Below, in pieces: positions 63,814 through 64,000 of a DNA stretch of 64,000 nt; position 1 is the stretch's first letter; every line of letters starts with the position of its first letter. The stretch comes from Pontibacter populi (GTDB lineage Bacteria > Bacteroidota > Bacteroidia > Cytophagales > Hymenobacteraceae). The position numbers and the translations under genes are program-made. The notes below the pieces were generated by a model. That model made no database searches, was not told where the DNA came from, and saw nothing but the letters and a program-made list of their open reading frames with translations. The DNA is taken from contig NZ_JAHWXQ010000002.1 of assembly GCF_019336435.1 (NCBI RefSeq), positions 868,001-932,000 of the forward strand, read 5' to 3'.

Positions 63814-64000
63814 TCATACCACACCGAAGCTGCGGCATTTTACTGCACATTACCTCGCTCCCATCCAAATACGGCATCGGCGACCTAGGCCCGGAAGCCT
63901 ATAAATTTGCAGACCAACTGGAAGCCGCCGGGCAGCGTTACTGGCAGATCCTTCCACTAAATCCAACCGAAACCGGCATGGGCAATTCGCCTTATAGCAG
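63810..64000 (+). CDS. malQ: 4-alpha-glucanotransferase, 5' end only
   Basis: The first 63 codons of a GH77 enzyme are present before the right edge. CGILLHITSLPSKYGIGDLG (residues 8-27) and YWQILPLNPTETGMGNSPY are the conserved N-terminal blocks of amylomaltase/MalQ. The ATG overlaps the treY stop by 4 nt, so the gene is translationally coupled. MalQ disproportionates malto-oligosaccharides and would supply longer chains to TreY. The active site lies outside the window. Confidence 0.93.
   Translation, partial: MIIPHRSCGILLHITSLPSKYGIGDLGPEAYKFADQLEAAGQRYWQILPLNPTETGMGNSPYS

Overview
The window looks like chromosome of a Cytophagales bacterium, probably Hymenobacteraceae (Pontibacter-like). 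The basis is type IX secretion C-terminal sorting domains on secreted proteins (the LPVELV...F lead-in followed by a YPNPF-type tail), Bacteroidota-type promoters (TTTG, 17-20 nt, TAnnTTTG), no Shine-Dalgarno signals, and a fused trehalose-6-phosphate synthase/phosphatase. The family placement is inference; no rRNA or tRNA gene is present to test it.

Layout. 0-1.4 kb: the N-terminal part of a secreted protein and a small membrane protein. 1.5-7.0 kb: a biotin operon, bioB-bioF-bioD-bioA plus a ketoacyl synthase. 7.3-11.6 kb: a 1432-residue secreted Ig-like-repeat protein. 11.7-19.2 kb: the aspartate family, with lysC-lysA forward and a SAM-I riboswitch-controlled metY-metX-hom operon reverse; a small lipoprotein lies between them. 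19.4-27.5 kb: an SDR-fold protein, purC, a STAS protein, RNase Z, a queuosine-precursor transporter, ketopantoate reductase, an EamA transporter and trpS. 27.6-32.7 kb: a reverse-strand run of poorly characterised exported proteins. 32.8-36.7 kb: HPPD, a phosphohexomutase and a nitroreductase. 36.7-42.3 kb: dnaB, mpl and a DnaQ-like exonuclease, flanked on both sides by directly oriented composite non-coding repeats.

42.4-64 kb is a trehalose/alpha-glucan region. It holds a TPS-TPP fusion, the GlgE pathway (glgE, a treS-maltokinase fusion, glgB, all reverse) and treZ-GH57-treY-malQ (forward), with an AarF kinase/TetR pair between the last two groups. Three trehalose routes and one maltose-1-phosphate glucan route therefore sit within about 22 kb. 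The phosphatase half of the TPS-TPP fusion has Glu where the HAD catalytic Asp should be.

The most unusual signal is not a gene. A palindrome, AACTATAGTT with core CTATAG, recurs through coding and non-coding DNA, many times above chance, and often forces Thr/Ala-Ile-Val (with the ATA codon) or Tyr-Ser into proteins. It resembles in kind the highly iterated palindrome HIP1 of cyanobacteria but has a different sequence.
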